From contig BEHX01000010.1 of NCBI GenBank assembly GCA_002898295.1, positions 1 through 64,000 of the forward strand: a stretch of DNA of 64,000 nucleotides, in the 5' to 3' direction. The translations under genes were made by a program, and so were the position numbers. Source of the DNA: a bacterium HR21 (lineage in GTDB: Bacteria > Bacteroidota > Ignavibacteria > Kapaibacteriales > HRBIN21). Shown here piece after piece: positions 38,375 to 47,634 of this stretch. Each line of letters opens with the position of its first letter. The stretch's first letter is position 1. A model generated the notes under the pieces. That model searched no databases. It was not told the DNA's origin and saw nothing but the letters and a program-made list of their open reading frames with translations.

Positions 38375-39385
38375 ATGCGAGTGCACTGGAAGGAGCTTCT
38401 CCCTGTTCTCGGTAGTGCCCTTGTGGCAGCGTTCTTCTTCCTGGGCTGCGAGGAGACCACCACCCCGGAGCAACCCCCAACCCCGACGGCACCACCCCAG
38501 CCGCCGAGCAATCTCCAGGCGCTCTCGGTGAACGACTCTACCGTGCGTCTTCGGTGGACTCCCTCACCATCGGAGTCGAACGCGAACTTTGGCTTCTATC
38601 GGCTCCGGATTTACGACGATGCACAGGGGAGGTTGGTCGGCGCACTGCGTCTGGGAACCCAGACGCCGGTTGATATCGTCGGGTTGCGGTCCGGTACAGT
38701 CTACCGCTTCGAGCTCTACGCCGTCTGGCGGGATACCACACGGGATACCGCCGAGAGCGTGACAGCTGCAGTGGTACGCTGGGCACCGGCGACGCGCTAC
38801 ACGACGCTGTCCGATGGGAGCCCTATTCGGCTCTACGAGACAGACTCGCAGCTTCCCAGTGGTCTAGACCTGGAGGGACCCGATGGCAGACCTCGAACGC
38901 TCACCGTTTCCCAGGGCAATGAGTGGGACCTCTGCCTCGATACCCGGGGTGGTTCCTGGGATATCGGTTCGCCGCGCTTGAGCACATACACGATTGCGAA
39001 CCCCCGGCGGACGCTCATTGACACACTCCGGCTCCGACAGCAGAAATACCTGCAGGTGGATAGCCTCAACCAGATTTTTGAAACAGAGGCCTTCGGCGCA
39101 GCAACGCTGGCAGAAGCGTTGGTAAACTTCAACAACCAACAGCGGGGCTTCATCATTGTGCTGCGGACCCAGGATGGAAACTGGGCAAAGGTCTTCGTCA
39201 AAGCTGATGCCCAAGGGAATATCCTGCGGGGTACGGCTCCCAACCGGTATGTGGAGCTGGAAATCTCCTACCAGAAAACACCGAACGTTCCGTATGCTCT
39301 TCCTTCCTCCCCGTGGGAGCCGTCCGGGAGGGGATTTGTCCCCCGGATTGACATCCGCACTCAGCCGAAAGAGGTGCTCGAGTAA
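38375..39385 (+). CDS. FN3-domain lipoprotein (paralog B)
   Basis: Lipobox FLGC; NDSTVRLRWTPSPSES; tandem paralog of previous CDS. Confidence 0.75.
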   Translation: MRVHWKELLPVLGSALVAAFFFLGCEETTTPEQPPTPTAPPQPPSNLQALSVNDSTVRLRWTPSPSESNANFGFYRLRIYDDAQGRLVGALRLGTQTPVDIVGLRSGTVYRFELYAVWRDTTRDTAESVTAAVVRWAPATRYTTLSDGSPIRLYETDSQLPSGLDLEGPDGRPRTLTVSQGNEWDLCLDTRGGSWDIGSPRLSTYTIANPRRTLIDTLRLRQQKYLQVDSLNQIFETEAFGAATLAEALVNFNNQQRGFIIVLRTQDGNWAKVFVKADAQGNILRGTAPNRYVELEISYQKTPNVPYALPSSPWEPSGRGFVPRIDIRTQPKEVLE

Positions 39386-39410
39386 GCTTTCCCCGATGCT
39401 TGCCTCTGAC

Positions 39411-39442
39411 CCCCGGGTTGCCTCCGGTAACCCGGGGTTTTT
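39411..39442 (+). terminator. Rho-independent terminator
   Basis: CCCCGGGTT-GCCTCCGGT-AACCCGGGG-TTTTT: perfect 9-bp stem and T-run. Confidence 0.9.
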
Positions 39443-39479
39443 GGTCCCCTTCCACAGCCTCAGCGCCACTTGTGACCGT

Positions 39480-39670
39480 CGCTGACTCTACTCCGTAGAG
39501 GAAGGCACGTGCAGGGTCCCTCTCCTTCCAGCTCTGGCGGGGGAGAGCAACACAGCTTTCTGCGGTGCGCTCGTTCGGAGGGCAATATGCATCTGCTATG
39601 AATCGTCAAAGCGCCCAGCAACAGCCTCGATAGCTTGCTGCTAGATGGATCGGCGGTTTTTCTAGTATGT
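39480..39670. other. Noncoding spacer with several short inverted repeats; candidate ncRNA or regulatory region
   Basis: CTCTAC-TCC-GTAGAG (39486-39500); CTCTCC...GGAGAG (39520-39547) enclosing CCA-GCTC-TGG; CAGCAA...TTGCTG (39616-39640). Confidence 0.3.
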
Positions 39671-39692
39671 CTAACTCATCACACGGTCTGCC

Positions 39693-40835
39693 ATGCGTTT
39701 TGATGTCCGGCTTGGAACTCCGCAGGTTGTCGGGGAACTTTTCACGGTGGTGCCCATCGTGCTTCCCCACGTGACGGAACGGCGGAGTGTCACCCTGGGG
39801 GAGGCGTTGGAGCGAGGAGTAGCTCGGGTGGCTGACACGAGAAGCGTAGAGCGGGCAAGCATTGAGGTGGGCGATGTGCTACCCGTGTTGGTCCTGGAGG
39901 GCGAGATTCTCGTCGGAGGTTTCCAGAATCGAGTGGTGAATGTCAGTGTTCTGCTTGAGCCGAAGGAGACACAGTGGATTCCGGTCAGTTGCGTGGAAAG
40001 GGGTCGATACTACCCATTGGACAGCTCGCAGGGACAAGGGTTGGCGAGCCGGGATGAGCGCAATGGGCGTGAGCGTGTACGCGTTCCGGGGCGGATTTTG
40101 ATTCCCATTTTGATTCCCCCCTTGCCCGGATATGCTTCAGGGCGGAGGAGCAGGGGACGGCGCAGGGGAGGGCAGAGGGTAGAGATCGGCGGGGTGTCGC
40201 GGCAGGGAGAAAGACAGAGACAACAAGAGGGGCCGGTGAATATCTCCTGCTTCCGCTTGGCACCTAGCCTTGCGCCGGTAGGTCTTCGGCACACAAAGGT
40301 CGCTAGCGTTGCCGTAGCTCTCCGCTGGGGAGATGCTCGGGCGGATCAACAGGCGGTGTGGGAGGGTGTTGAGCAATACCTGCTGCGGGGCAATGCTGAG
40401 TCTCCCACGCGGGATATCACGGCAGTGATTTCCAAGCAACTCCCTGCCGTTGAGGCGTGGCTGGAATCTGTGCAACCCCTCGAGGGGCAGGTCGGGGTAG
40501 TGGTTGCCATTGACTCGACGATTGTAGGGCTTGAGGCAGTGGAGCATCCTGAAACGTGGCGGCGGGTTGCCAAGCGCATCCTGGGAAGCTACGCTCTGGA
40601 GGCTCTCAGTAGGCAGGCACAGAAGCGCTCAAGAGGGCGCAAGAGAGCTCTCACACTGGAGGAGTTCCAGGCGTTTCTGGAGCGAGTTTCTCGGGCGTTT
40701 AGTCGGGCAAAGGTGGTTCGTCCGCCGGTTGGGCTTGGCCGGTACGAGCTTCCGCGGGGGGAAAGACTCCGTGGCTTTGCTCTCGTCCACGAAGAGGTGC
40801 TCTACCATCTGGTCGTGTTCCCGAGTCGCCGGTAA
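39693..40835 (+). CDS. ARPP-1-like domain protein with basic low-complexity insert
   Basis: [14 protein letters not shown]...[28 protein letters not shown]...[12 protein letters not shown] pattern; insert [18 protein letters not shown]. Confidence 0.65.
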   Translation: MRFDVRLGTPQVVGELFTVVPIVLPHVTERRSVTLGEALERGVARVADTRSVERASIEVGDVLPVLVLEGEILVGGFQNRVVNVSVLLEPKETQWIPVSCVERGRYYPLDSSQGQGLASRDERNGRERVRVPGRILIPILIPPLPGYASGRRSRGRRRGGQRVEIGGVSRQGERQRQQEGPVNISCFRLAPSLAPVGLRHTKVASVAVALRWGDARADQQAVWEGVEQYLLRGNAESPTRDITAVISKQLPAVEAWLESVQPLEGQVGVVVAIDSTIVGLEAVEHPETWRRVAKRILGSYALEALSRQAQKRSRGRKRALTLEEFQAFLERVSRAFSRAKVVRPPVGLGRYELPRGERLRGFALVHEEVLYHLVVFPSRR

Positions 40836-40944
40836 GTTGGGCTTGGCAAACGCAGAGTCCGCCCGGGAGCTGTTCCCGGGCGGATTTCTGTGGCGGGGAA
40901 ACAGCGTCTGTCTTGGGAAAGCCGCGGAAGTGCGGAAGCTGCAG

Positions 40945-40952
40945 TATTTTTG
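40945..40952 (+). promoter_or_regulatory. TAnnTTTG element upstream of rplM
   Basis: TATTTTTG, 43 nt before ATG 40996. Confidence 0.5.
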
Positions 40953-40995
40953 TACGCTGTGTCATGGACATGTTGCTGTGAAAGCGGCTCTCCGA

Positions 40996-41460
40996 ATGGC
41001 GTTAGAACCTTCAGGTCGGGTAACGAAATCGGTCCGCGCCCAGGACGTCCAACGTCAGTGGTGGGTCATTGATGCTGCGGGGAAGACGCTCGGGCGTCTG
41101 GCCTCGCAGATTGCGCGGCTGCTGCGCGGCAAGCACAAGCCGTATTACACCCCGCATGTAGACTGCGGGGATTTTGTCATTGTGATCAACGCGGCGAAGG
41201 TGCGCGTAGAGGGCAAGCGCTGGGCGAAGAAGGAATACTTCCACTACACGGGCTATCCTGGCGGGGCACGGTTTGAGAGCTTTCGCTCTCTGCTGCAGCG
41301 CAAGCCGGAGGCGGTCATCGAGCATGCAGTCTGGGGCATGCTCCCGAAGGGGCGGCTGGGACGGCGTATTTTCCGCAAGCTCAAGGTTTACGCCGGTCCG
41401 GAGCATCCGCACCAGGCGCAGCAGCCGCAGCCGTACGAGCTGCCGTATCCGTGTGAGTAG
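40996..41460 (+). CDS. rplM: 50S ribosomal protein L13
   Basis: [56 protein letters not shown]. Confidence 0.97.
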   Translation: MALEPSGRVTKSVRAQDVQRQWWVIDAAGKTLGRLASQIARLLRGKHKPYYTPHVDCGDFVIVINAAKVRVEGKRWAKKEYFHYTGYPGGARFESFRSLLQRKPEAVIEHAVWGMLPKGRLGRRIFRKLKVYAGPEHPHQAQQPQPYELPYPCE

Positions 41461-41474
41461 AGGAGCTGGTTCCC

Positions 41475-41864
41475 ATGTCGCGCAGTATTCTGGCAACGGG
41501 GCGTCGGAAGACGGCAGTTGCCCGGGTAGTGCTGACCCCGGGAAGTGGTCATATCACGGTCAATGGACGCGCTCTGGAGGACTACTTCCCCATCGAAGCA
41601 CACCGGAAGGATATCCTCCTGCCGCTGGAGCTGACCAACACGCTTGGGCGTTTTGATATCCGAGCAAACGTCAGCGGTGGCGGGATCAGCGGGCAGGCAG
41701 GGGCAATCCGGCTCGGTATTGCCCGGGCATTGGTAGAGTTTGATGAGGAGTTCCGCAAAATCCTGCGCCCTGCCGGGCTTCTGACCCGAGACCCGCGGAT
41801 GGTCGAACGGAAGAAGTACGGGCAGAAGAAGGCGCGCAAGCGCTTCCAGTTCTCCAAGCGCTAA
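41475..41864 (+). CDS. rpsI: 30S ribosomal protein S9
   Basis: [14 protein letters not shown]...[19 protein letters not shown]...[25 protein letters not shown]. Confidence 0.98.
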   Translation: MSRSILATGRRKTAVARVVLTPGSGHITVNGRALEDYFPIEAHRKDILLPLELTNTLGRFDIRANVSGGGISGQAGAIRLGIARALVEFDEEFRKILRPAGLLTRDPRMVERKKYGQKKARKRFQFSKR

Positions 41865-41896
41865 GACAAGTCGGTTGACCTGTTCCACAGAAGAGG

Positions 41897-42715
41897 ATGG
41901 CATCGGTGGCAGTGGAGCAACTCATTCAGGTCGGTGCCCATTTCGGGCATCTGACGCGGCGCTGGAACCCGAAGATGCGCCCCTTCATCTTCGGGGAGCG
42001 CAATGGGATTCACATCATTGACGTGCGCAAAACGCAGGCACTGCTCGAGATTGCCCGCTCGGCTGTTGTGGAGACGGTTGCGCAGGGCAAGTTGGTACTG
42101 TTCGTTGGCACTAAGCCGCAGGCAAAGGAGATCATTCGCCGCGAAGCCGAACGCTGTCGGATGCCCTACGTCATCGAGCGCTGGCTGGGTGGGACCCTGA
42201 CGAATTTCTCCACGATCCGGCAGAGTATCCGCCGCCTCAACCAGATTGACAAGTGGGAGGCTGACGGTACCCTGGAGCAGTTTACCAAGAAGGAGCGCCT
42301 GCAGCTCCTGCGGGAGCGGGAGAAGCTGCGGATTCTCTTCGGTGGTATCGAGATGATGAATCGCCTGCCGGGGATGCTCTACGTTGTGGATATCGTCCGC
42401 GAACACATCGCCGTCAAAGAAGCCCGCATTCTGGGCATCCCTACGGTCGGGATTGTGGATACGAACGCTGATCCGGAAGCCGTCGACTACCCCATCCCTG
42501 CCAACGATGATTCGATTGCGGCAATCGAGCTCTTCACCCGCATCATTGCCGATGCGGTGCTGGAGGGACGGCATCTCGCACAGCAACACGGGAAGGACTT
42601 CGAGGCGCTGATGCAGGAGCAGGAGACTCCCTCAGAACGTGGCTCGCCTCGGCGTCCGCTCCTGGTAGAGCCGGACGAGGGATCGGCAGAAGGTGAAACA
42701 GGATCGCGCGTGTAA
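41897..42715 (+). CDS. rpsB: 30S ribosomal protein S2
   Basis: GAHFGHLTRRWNPKM, FVGTKPQAKE, RWLGGTLTNF, GIVDTNADPE. Confidence 0.98.
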   Translation: MASVAVEQLIQVGAHFGHLTRRWNPKMRPFIFGERNGIHIIDVRKTQALLEIARSAVVETVAQGKLVLFVGTKPQAKEIIRREAERCRMPYVIERWLGGTLTNFSTIRQSIRRLNQIDKWEADGTLEQFTKKERLQLLREREKLRILFGGIEMMNRLPGMLYVVDIVREHIAVKEARILGIPTVGIVDTNADPEAVDYPIPANDDSIAAIELFTRIIADAVLEGRHLAQQHGKDFEALMQEQETPSERGSPRRPLLVEPDEGSAEGETGSRV

Positions 42716-43587
42716 TGCCTCCGGTAACGCCCCAGCTCATCAAGGAATTACGGGAGAAGACGGGTGCCGGCTTTGCCGACTGCAAGAGTGCTTTGGAAGC
42801 TGCCAATGGGGATGTGCAGGCAGCAATTGAGTACTTGCGCCAACGGGGTGCTGTCTTGGCTGCCAAGCGAGCCGATCGGGTTGCCCGAGAAGGTGTTGTC
42901 CTGGCAGCAACGACTCCGGATGGACGGAAGGCGGTATTGCTCGAACTGAATTGCGAGACAGATTTCGTGGCACGCAACGCCGAGTTCCTCCGCTTCGCCG
43001 AGGCAATCCTGCAGGTGTTGCTGGAGCGTGGGATCGGCTCTGAGGAGGAGCTGTGGAACAGTAGCCTTGGGGAGAAGACGCTGGGGAATTTGCGCGACGA
43101 GATGGCTGCCAAGATTGGGGAGAAGCTCCAGCTGCGGCGCTATCAGGTGTTGACAACAGAGGGCTTCTTCTCCGCCTACGTCCACGCAGGCAGCCGTCTG
43201 GCGGCAGTGGTGGAGGTTTCGCTTCCGGAGCCTCCCGAGGAGCTGCGGACGCTCGTGCGAGACCTGGCCATGCAGGTTGCGGCAATGCAGCCGCAGTATG
43301 TCCGCCGGGAAGATATCCCCGCGGAGCTCGTCGAGCGAGAGCTGGAACTGCACCGCCAGCAAGCCCTCAGCGAGGGGAAATCCCCCGAGGTTGCCGAGCG
43401 CATCGCGCGTGGGCGGCTGGAGAAGTTCTTCCAGGAAAGCTGCCTGCTGGAGCAGGCGTACATCCGGGATCCCAACCGTACCGTCGCTGATGTCCTGCAG
43501 GAAGCTGCCCAGCGCTTTGGACTGACCCTTGAAGTCCGTCGGTTCTGGCGGTACTTCCTCGGGGAAACCGAGCATGGGGGAGGGTAG
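42715..43587 (+). CDS. tsf: Elongation factor Ts
   Basis: [61 protein letters not shown]. Confidence 0.97.
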   Translation: MPPVTPQLIKELREKTGAGFADCKSALEAANGDVQAAIEYLRQRGAVLAAKRADRVAREGVVLAATTPDGRKAVLLELNCETDFVARNAEFLRFAEAILQVLLERGIGSEEELWNSSLGEKTLGNLRDEMAAKIGEKLQLRRYQVLTTEGFFSAYVHAGSRLAAVVEVSLPEPPEELRTLVRDLAMQVAAMQPQYVRREDIPAELVERELELHRQQALSEGKSPEVAERIARGRLEKFFQESCLLEQAYIRDPNRTVADVLQEAAQRFGLTLEVRRFWRYFLGETEHGGG

Positions 43588-44308
43588 CGGACCACGCTAC
43601 CGGCGCGTCGTGCTGAAGCTCTCCGGTGAGGCTCTCCTGGGAGAGCAGAGGTTCGGTATCGATCCTGAGGCGCTGGCAGCCTTGGCAGAGGAGATTGTCC
43701 AAGCCTACCGCTGGGGAGTCCAGCTGGGGATTGTCATCGGGGGAGGAAACATCTTCCGCGGGATACAGGCAGCCGCGCACGGCATTGACAAGGTGGTCGG
43801 CGACTACATGGGGATGCTCGCCACGGTTATCAACGGGTTGGCATTGCAGAACGCGATCGAAGCCCGTGGTGTCCCGACCCGTCTCCAGACAGCCATTGCC
43901 ATGGCGCAGATTGCCGAGCCCTTTATCCGCCGTCGTGCTATTCGACACCTGGAGAAGGGGCGCATCGTGATCTTCGCTGCCGGGACAGGCAATCCGTACT
44001 TTACCACCGACACGGCTGCCGCACTACGGGCAATTGAAATCGGGGCGGAGGCAATCCTGAAAGGCACCCGCGTCGATGGGATCTACGATGCGGACCCGGA
44101 GAAGGTTGCTACGGCGCGGCGCTACGAGCGCATTAGCTCCCGCGAAGTGCTGGAGAAGGGCTTGCGCGTGATGGATTTGACCGCTATCACCCTGTGCCAG
44201 GAGAATCGGCTGCCCATCCTGGTTTTCAATATCAACCGGCGGGGAAACCTCCTGCGGCTGCTTGCCGGCGAGCCAGTAGCAACGCTTGTGCACCACGAAG
44301 AAGTCTGA
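43574..44308 (+). CDS. pyrH: UMP kinase
   Basis: [61 protein letters not shown]; overlaps tsf 3' end. Confidence 0.97.
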   Translation: MGEGSGPRYRRVVLKLSGEALLGEQRFGIDPEALAALAEEIVQAYRWGVQLGIVIGGGNIFRGIQAAAHGIDKVVGDYMGMLATVINGLALQNAIEARGVPTRLQTAIAMAQIAEPFIRRRAIRHLEKGRIVIFAAGTGNPYFTTDTAAALRAIEIGAEAILKGTRVDGIYDADPEKVATARRYERISSREVLEKGLRVMDLTAITLCQENRLPILVFNINRRGNLLRLLAGEPVATLVHHEEV

Positions 44309-44327
44309 ACAAGCGCGAGGCACAGCC

Positions 44328-44888
44328 ATGCCCATTGCCGATGTGTTGACCAAAGCGCGGGAGCACATGGGCAAGACGCTGGAATACTTCCAGCATCAGT
44401 TAGCGCGTCTGCGCACGGGGCGTGCAACTCCGGCGTTGATTGAGCACATTCGCGTGGAGTACTACGGGGTTCCTACTCCGCTGTCGCAGCTGAGCACGAT
44501 CAGTGTGCCGGAGCCCCGGATGCTCGTCATCCAGCCCTGGGATCGCTCCCTGCTGGGAGCCATTGAGAGAGCACTCCTGCAGTCCGATATTGGGGTCACC
44601 CCGACCAACGATGGGGCGGTCATCCGCATTGTGCTCCCCCCTCTGAGCGAGGAACGCCGCCGCGAGCTGGTCAAAGTCTGCCGGAAGTATGCCGAAGAGG
44701 CGCGGGTCTCTATCCGCAATATTCGCCGGGACTACCTGGAGGAGCTGCGCCGTCTGGAGAAAGAAGAGCACCTCTCCGAGGACGAACGCCGGCGCGGTGA
44801 GCAGGAGCTGCAGAAAATCACAGACAGGTTCATGGAGGACATCGAGCGCCTGCTGGAGCGCAAGGAAAAGGAGATCCTGGAAGAGTAA
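44328..44888 (+). CDS. frr: Ribosome recycling factor
   Basis: LRTGRATPALIEHIRVEYYGVPTPLSQLSTISVPEPRMLVIQPWD; RKYAEEARVSIRNIRRD. Confidence 0.97.
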   Translation: MPIADVLTKAREHMGKTLEYFQHQLARLRTGRATPALIEHIRVEYYGVPTPLSQLSTISVPEPRMLVIQPWDRSLLGAIERALLQSDIGVTPTNDGAVIRIVLPPLSEERRRELVKVCRKYAEEARVSIRNIRRDYLEELRRLEKEEHLSEDERRRGEQELQKITDRFMEDIERLLERKEKEILEE

Positions 44889-44891
44889 ACC

Positions 44892-47120
44892 TCACGCGAT
44901 GTCGAGGAGCTGGGTGGCTTCGCCGTAGCGTTCTTCGAGGGCGTGCCGGAGCGCTCGGTGCTCGGCATGCTGCAAGAGCGGGTCCATCGCGACGAGCTCA
45001 AAAGCTGCCCGCCGAGCCTGGGTGATGATGTCCCCATCGGTCACCAAGTCCGTGTACTGGAATTCGGGCATTCCGGACTGACGGGTTCCTAGAAGGTCGC
45101 CAGGTCCACGGAGCTGGAGATCGACTTCAGCGATGCGGAAGCCATCGCAGGTTTCCTCCAGTGTGCGGAGCCGGACAATGGCAGCCAGCCGCTCCCGGGG
45201 TTCGTCGGCGGCACGGTGCCAATGGTAGCGAAAGTGGTCCCGTGTGGCCAGAAAGCAGTATGCCTGTGCGCTCCCGCGCCCGACCCGCCCCCGGAGCTGA
45301 TGGAGTTGTGCCAGCCCGAAGCGTTCAGCGTTGTGAACGAGCATCACCGTGGCGTTCGGAACGTCAATGCCGACCTCGATGACGGTGGTGGCAACCAGGA
45401 CGTGGTATTCCCCGCGCGCAAAGGCGCGCATGACCTCCTCTTTCTCGTACCAGAAGAGCTGCCCGTGGAGAAGCCCGCAGCGGAATTCCGGGAAGACCTC
45501 CTGTTGGAGCTTCCGGTAGTGTTCCGTTGCGGCTTTGGCTTGCAGTTTCTCCGACGGCTCGATGAGCGGGTAGACGATGTAGGCTTGCCGTCCGGCGCGG
45601 AGCTCCGAGCGGATGAACTCGTACACCTGCGGCAGCTGACTCTCGAAGACGACCTTCGTGATGACGGGCTTCCGTCCCGGTGGGAGCTCATCCAGAACGG
45701 AGACGTCCAGGTCGCCGTAGAGCGTCATGGAGAGCGTTCGCGGAATCGGGGTGGCGGACATAACCAGCACGTGCGGGGCAATACCTTCGGTGCCGAGCGA
45801 GAGGCGGCTCGCTTCCCGGAGGCGGGCTCGCTGCAGAACGCCGAAGCGGTGTTGTTCATCAATGACCAACAATCCTGCACGGTTGTAGGTGACCGAGCTC
45901 TCGAAGAGGGCATGGGTCCCGACCACGATATGGGCTTCTCCTGCGGCAATCTGGCGCAGGATCTCCTTGCGTAGACGCGGGTTCTGTCCGCCGACGAGCT
46001 GGACGATGCGGAGGTCGGAGCCTTCCAGGAGGCGGCAGAGGGTGTGGTAATGCTGTTCGGCCAGGATTTCTGTCGGCGCCATCAGCAGCGCTTGGTAGCC
46101 ATTGTCCACGGCGACCAGCATGGTGAGCACTGCTACGATAGTCTTGCCCGAACCGACATCGCCCTGCAGGAGGCGATTCATGGGGTGACCGCTGGTCAGG
46201 TCAGCGACAATTTCCCGCAGAACGCGCTTTTGGGCCTGTGTCAGTTCGAACGGAAGACGGTCCAGAAGCCAGCGGGCGTGGGCACTTCTAGGGTTGAAGA
46301 CCAAGCCGCGCTCGCGCTGGATGCCCCGCTGGCGTAAGGCCAGCAGGAGCTGGAAGAGGAACATTTCCTCAAACTTCAGGCGCCGGCGCGCGCGCTGGAG
46401 CTCTTCGGCCGACTGTGGGAAATGGAGCTGCCGAAGCGCTTCTGCCAGCGGAGGCAGGTCGTAGCTCTGCCGGATTGTTCTCGGCAAAGGGTCTGGGAGC
46501 TGCGGGAGGACACGGGCGAGAGCCTGTTCGACCAAGGCGCGAAGGCGTGCTTGGGTAAGCCCTACCTGCCGCAAAGCTTGAGTAGAGCGATACTTCGGGA
46601 TGATGCGCCCGATGGAGTAGAGCTCTTCCTCGCCGGGATCGACAGGTTCGAGCTCCGGGTGGTGGAAAGTGACAATCCCGTGTCGGTCCAGAGTTGGGCG
46701 CCCCGCCAGAATATAGAGTGCGCCCGGTTGGAGGAAGCGGCGGTAGTAGTCGAGCCGGTTCCAGAAGATGACGTGCCCGCGGGCACGGCTCTCATCGGTA
46801 ATGCTCGCGATGAGCATTTGCCGATTACCGCGGACGGTGTGTTCGCGGATGCGCTCAATCCGGACCAGGAGGGTGACTTCGCTATAGAGCAACCGCTCGG
46901 TAAGCAGCGGGGAGGTGGGTTCCTCGAAGAGGCGTTCGTGCTTCTGCAGTGTCAGTGCCAGCGCGCGCAGCGTGGTGCTCGTCGTACGGTCAATGTATGC
47001 CCGGGGGAGGAAGAAGACCAGATCGCGGGCGTTCCGAATACCGAGCTCTGCCAGGGCAGCAGCCCGGCGTGCTCCGACGCCTTTGAAGTACTGCAATTCC
47101 AGCTCTGCTCGGGCAGACAT
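44892..47120 (-). CDS. recG: ATP-dependent DNA helicase RecG
   Basis: RLLQGDVGSGKTIVA, LLVIDEQHRFGVLQR, MSATPIPRTLSMTLYGDLDVS, LRGRVGRG motifs; start chosen at 47120 (ORF opens at 47240). Confidence 0.96.
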   Translation of the reverse strand: MSARAELELQYFKGVGARRAAALAELGIRNARDLVFFLPRAYIDRTTSTTLRALALTLQKHERLFEEPTSPLLTERLLYSEVTLLVRIERIREHTVRGNRQMLIASITDESRARGHVIFWNRLDYYRRFLQPGALYILAGRPTLDRHGIVTFHHPELEPVDPGEEELYSIGRIIPKYRSTQALRQVGLTQARLRALVEQALARVLPQLPDPLPRTIRQSYDLPPLAEALRQLHFPQSAEELQRARRRLKFEEMFLFQLLLALRQRGIQRERGLVFNPRSAHARWLLDRLPFELTQAQKRVLREIVADLTSGHPMNRLLQGDVGSGKTIVAVLTMLVAVDNGYQALLMAPTEILAEQHYHTLCRLLEGSDLRIVQLVGGQNPRLRKEILRQIAAGEAHIVVGTHALFESSVTYNRAGLLVIDEQHRFGVLQRARLREASRLSLGTEGIAPHVLVMSATPIPRTLSMTLYGDLDVSVLDELPPGRKPVITKVVFESQLPQVYEFIRSELRAGRQAYIVYPLIEPSEKLQAKAATEHYRKLQQEVFPEFRCGLLHGQLFWYEKEEVMRAFARGEYHVLVATTVIEVGIDVPNATVMLVHNAERFGLAQLHQLRGRVGRGSAQAYCFLATRDHFRYHWHRAADEPRERLAAIVRLRTLEETCDGFRIAEVDLQLRGPGDLLGTRQSGMPEFQYTDLVTDGDIITQARRAAFELVAMDPLLQHAEHRALRHALEERYGEATQLLDIA

Positions 47121-47231
47121 GCGGCATTCCCGGATGGTCAAGCCCGCGGCGCAGAAGACGTTCACGCCTGCCACTCCGTCCATATGTCCAGCGAGTGTGT
47201 TCCCGGTATCATTGAGCGAGTCTGGAGCGCC

Positions 47232-47630
47232 ATGAGTCACACCAATGGTGGTGCCCGGAGTGGGGCTCAGGGCGGCGCCCTGAGGAAGCGATTACGGCAG
47301 TTGCTGCTCCCCTTCAGCGTTGTGGAGAAGCTGCCTGTTGGCATTCAGTACATGCTGGCAGAGATGCCGCCGGAGGCGCAGGAGGCGTTCTGGGATGAGT
47401 ACCGTCGCCGAGCGCGTGTCCTCGGGGTGGCATACTTCCGATGGCTCTTGTTCGGCTCGCACTATGCCTACCTGCAGCAATGGTGGCGGCAGTGGCTTCA
47501 CTGGCTCACGGTGGGAGGGATCTTCGTCTGGTGGCTCTCCGATCTGGTTCGGCTCCCGCGGCTGGTCGAGGAGCGCAACCGCGACATTGCGCTGGAGGTG
47601 CTCCGCCTGATCCGCCTGATGGGCTGGTAG
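47232..47630 (+). CDS. TM2-domain-like membrane protein
   Basis: FGSHYAYLQQWWRQWLHWLTVGGIFVWWLSDLVRLPRLVEERN resembles TM2 pattern; ORF opens at 46422 antisense to recG. Confidence 0.6.
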   Translation: MSHTNGGARSGAQGGALRKRLRQLLLPFSVVEKLPVGIQYMLAEMPPEAQEAFWDEYRRRARVLGVAYFRWLLFGSHYAYLQQWWRQWLHWLTVGGIFVWWLSDLVRLPRLVEERNRDIALEVLRLIRLMGW

Positions 47631-47634
47631 CCAG

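Noticed and set aside
46422-47231. N-terminal 270-codon extension of the TM2-like ORF
   Set aside because: Lies antisense to recG; the plausible start is ATG 47232, which gives a compact TM2-like protein.
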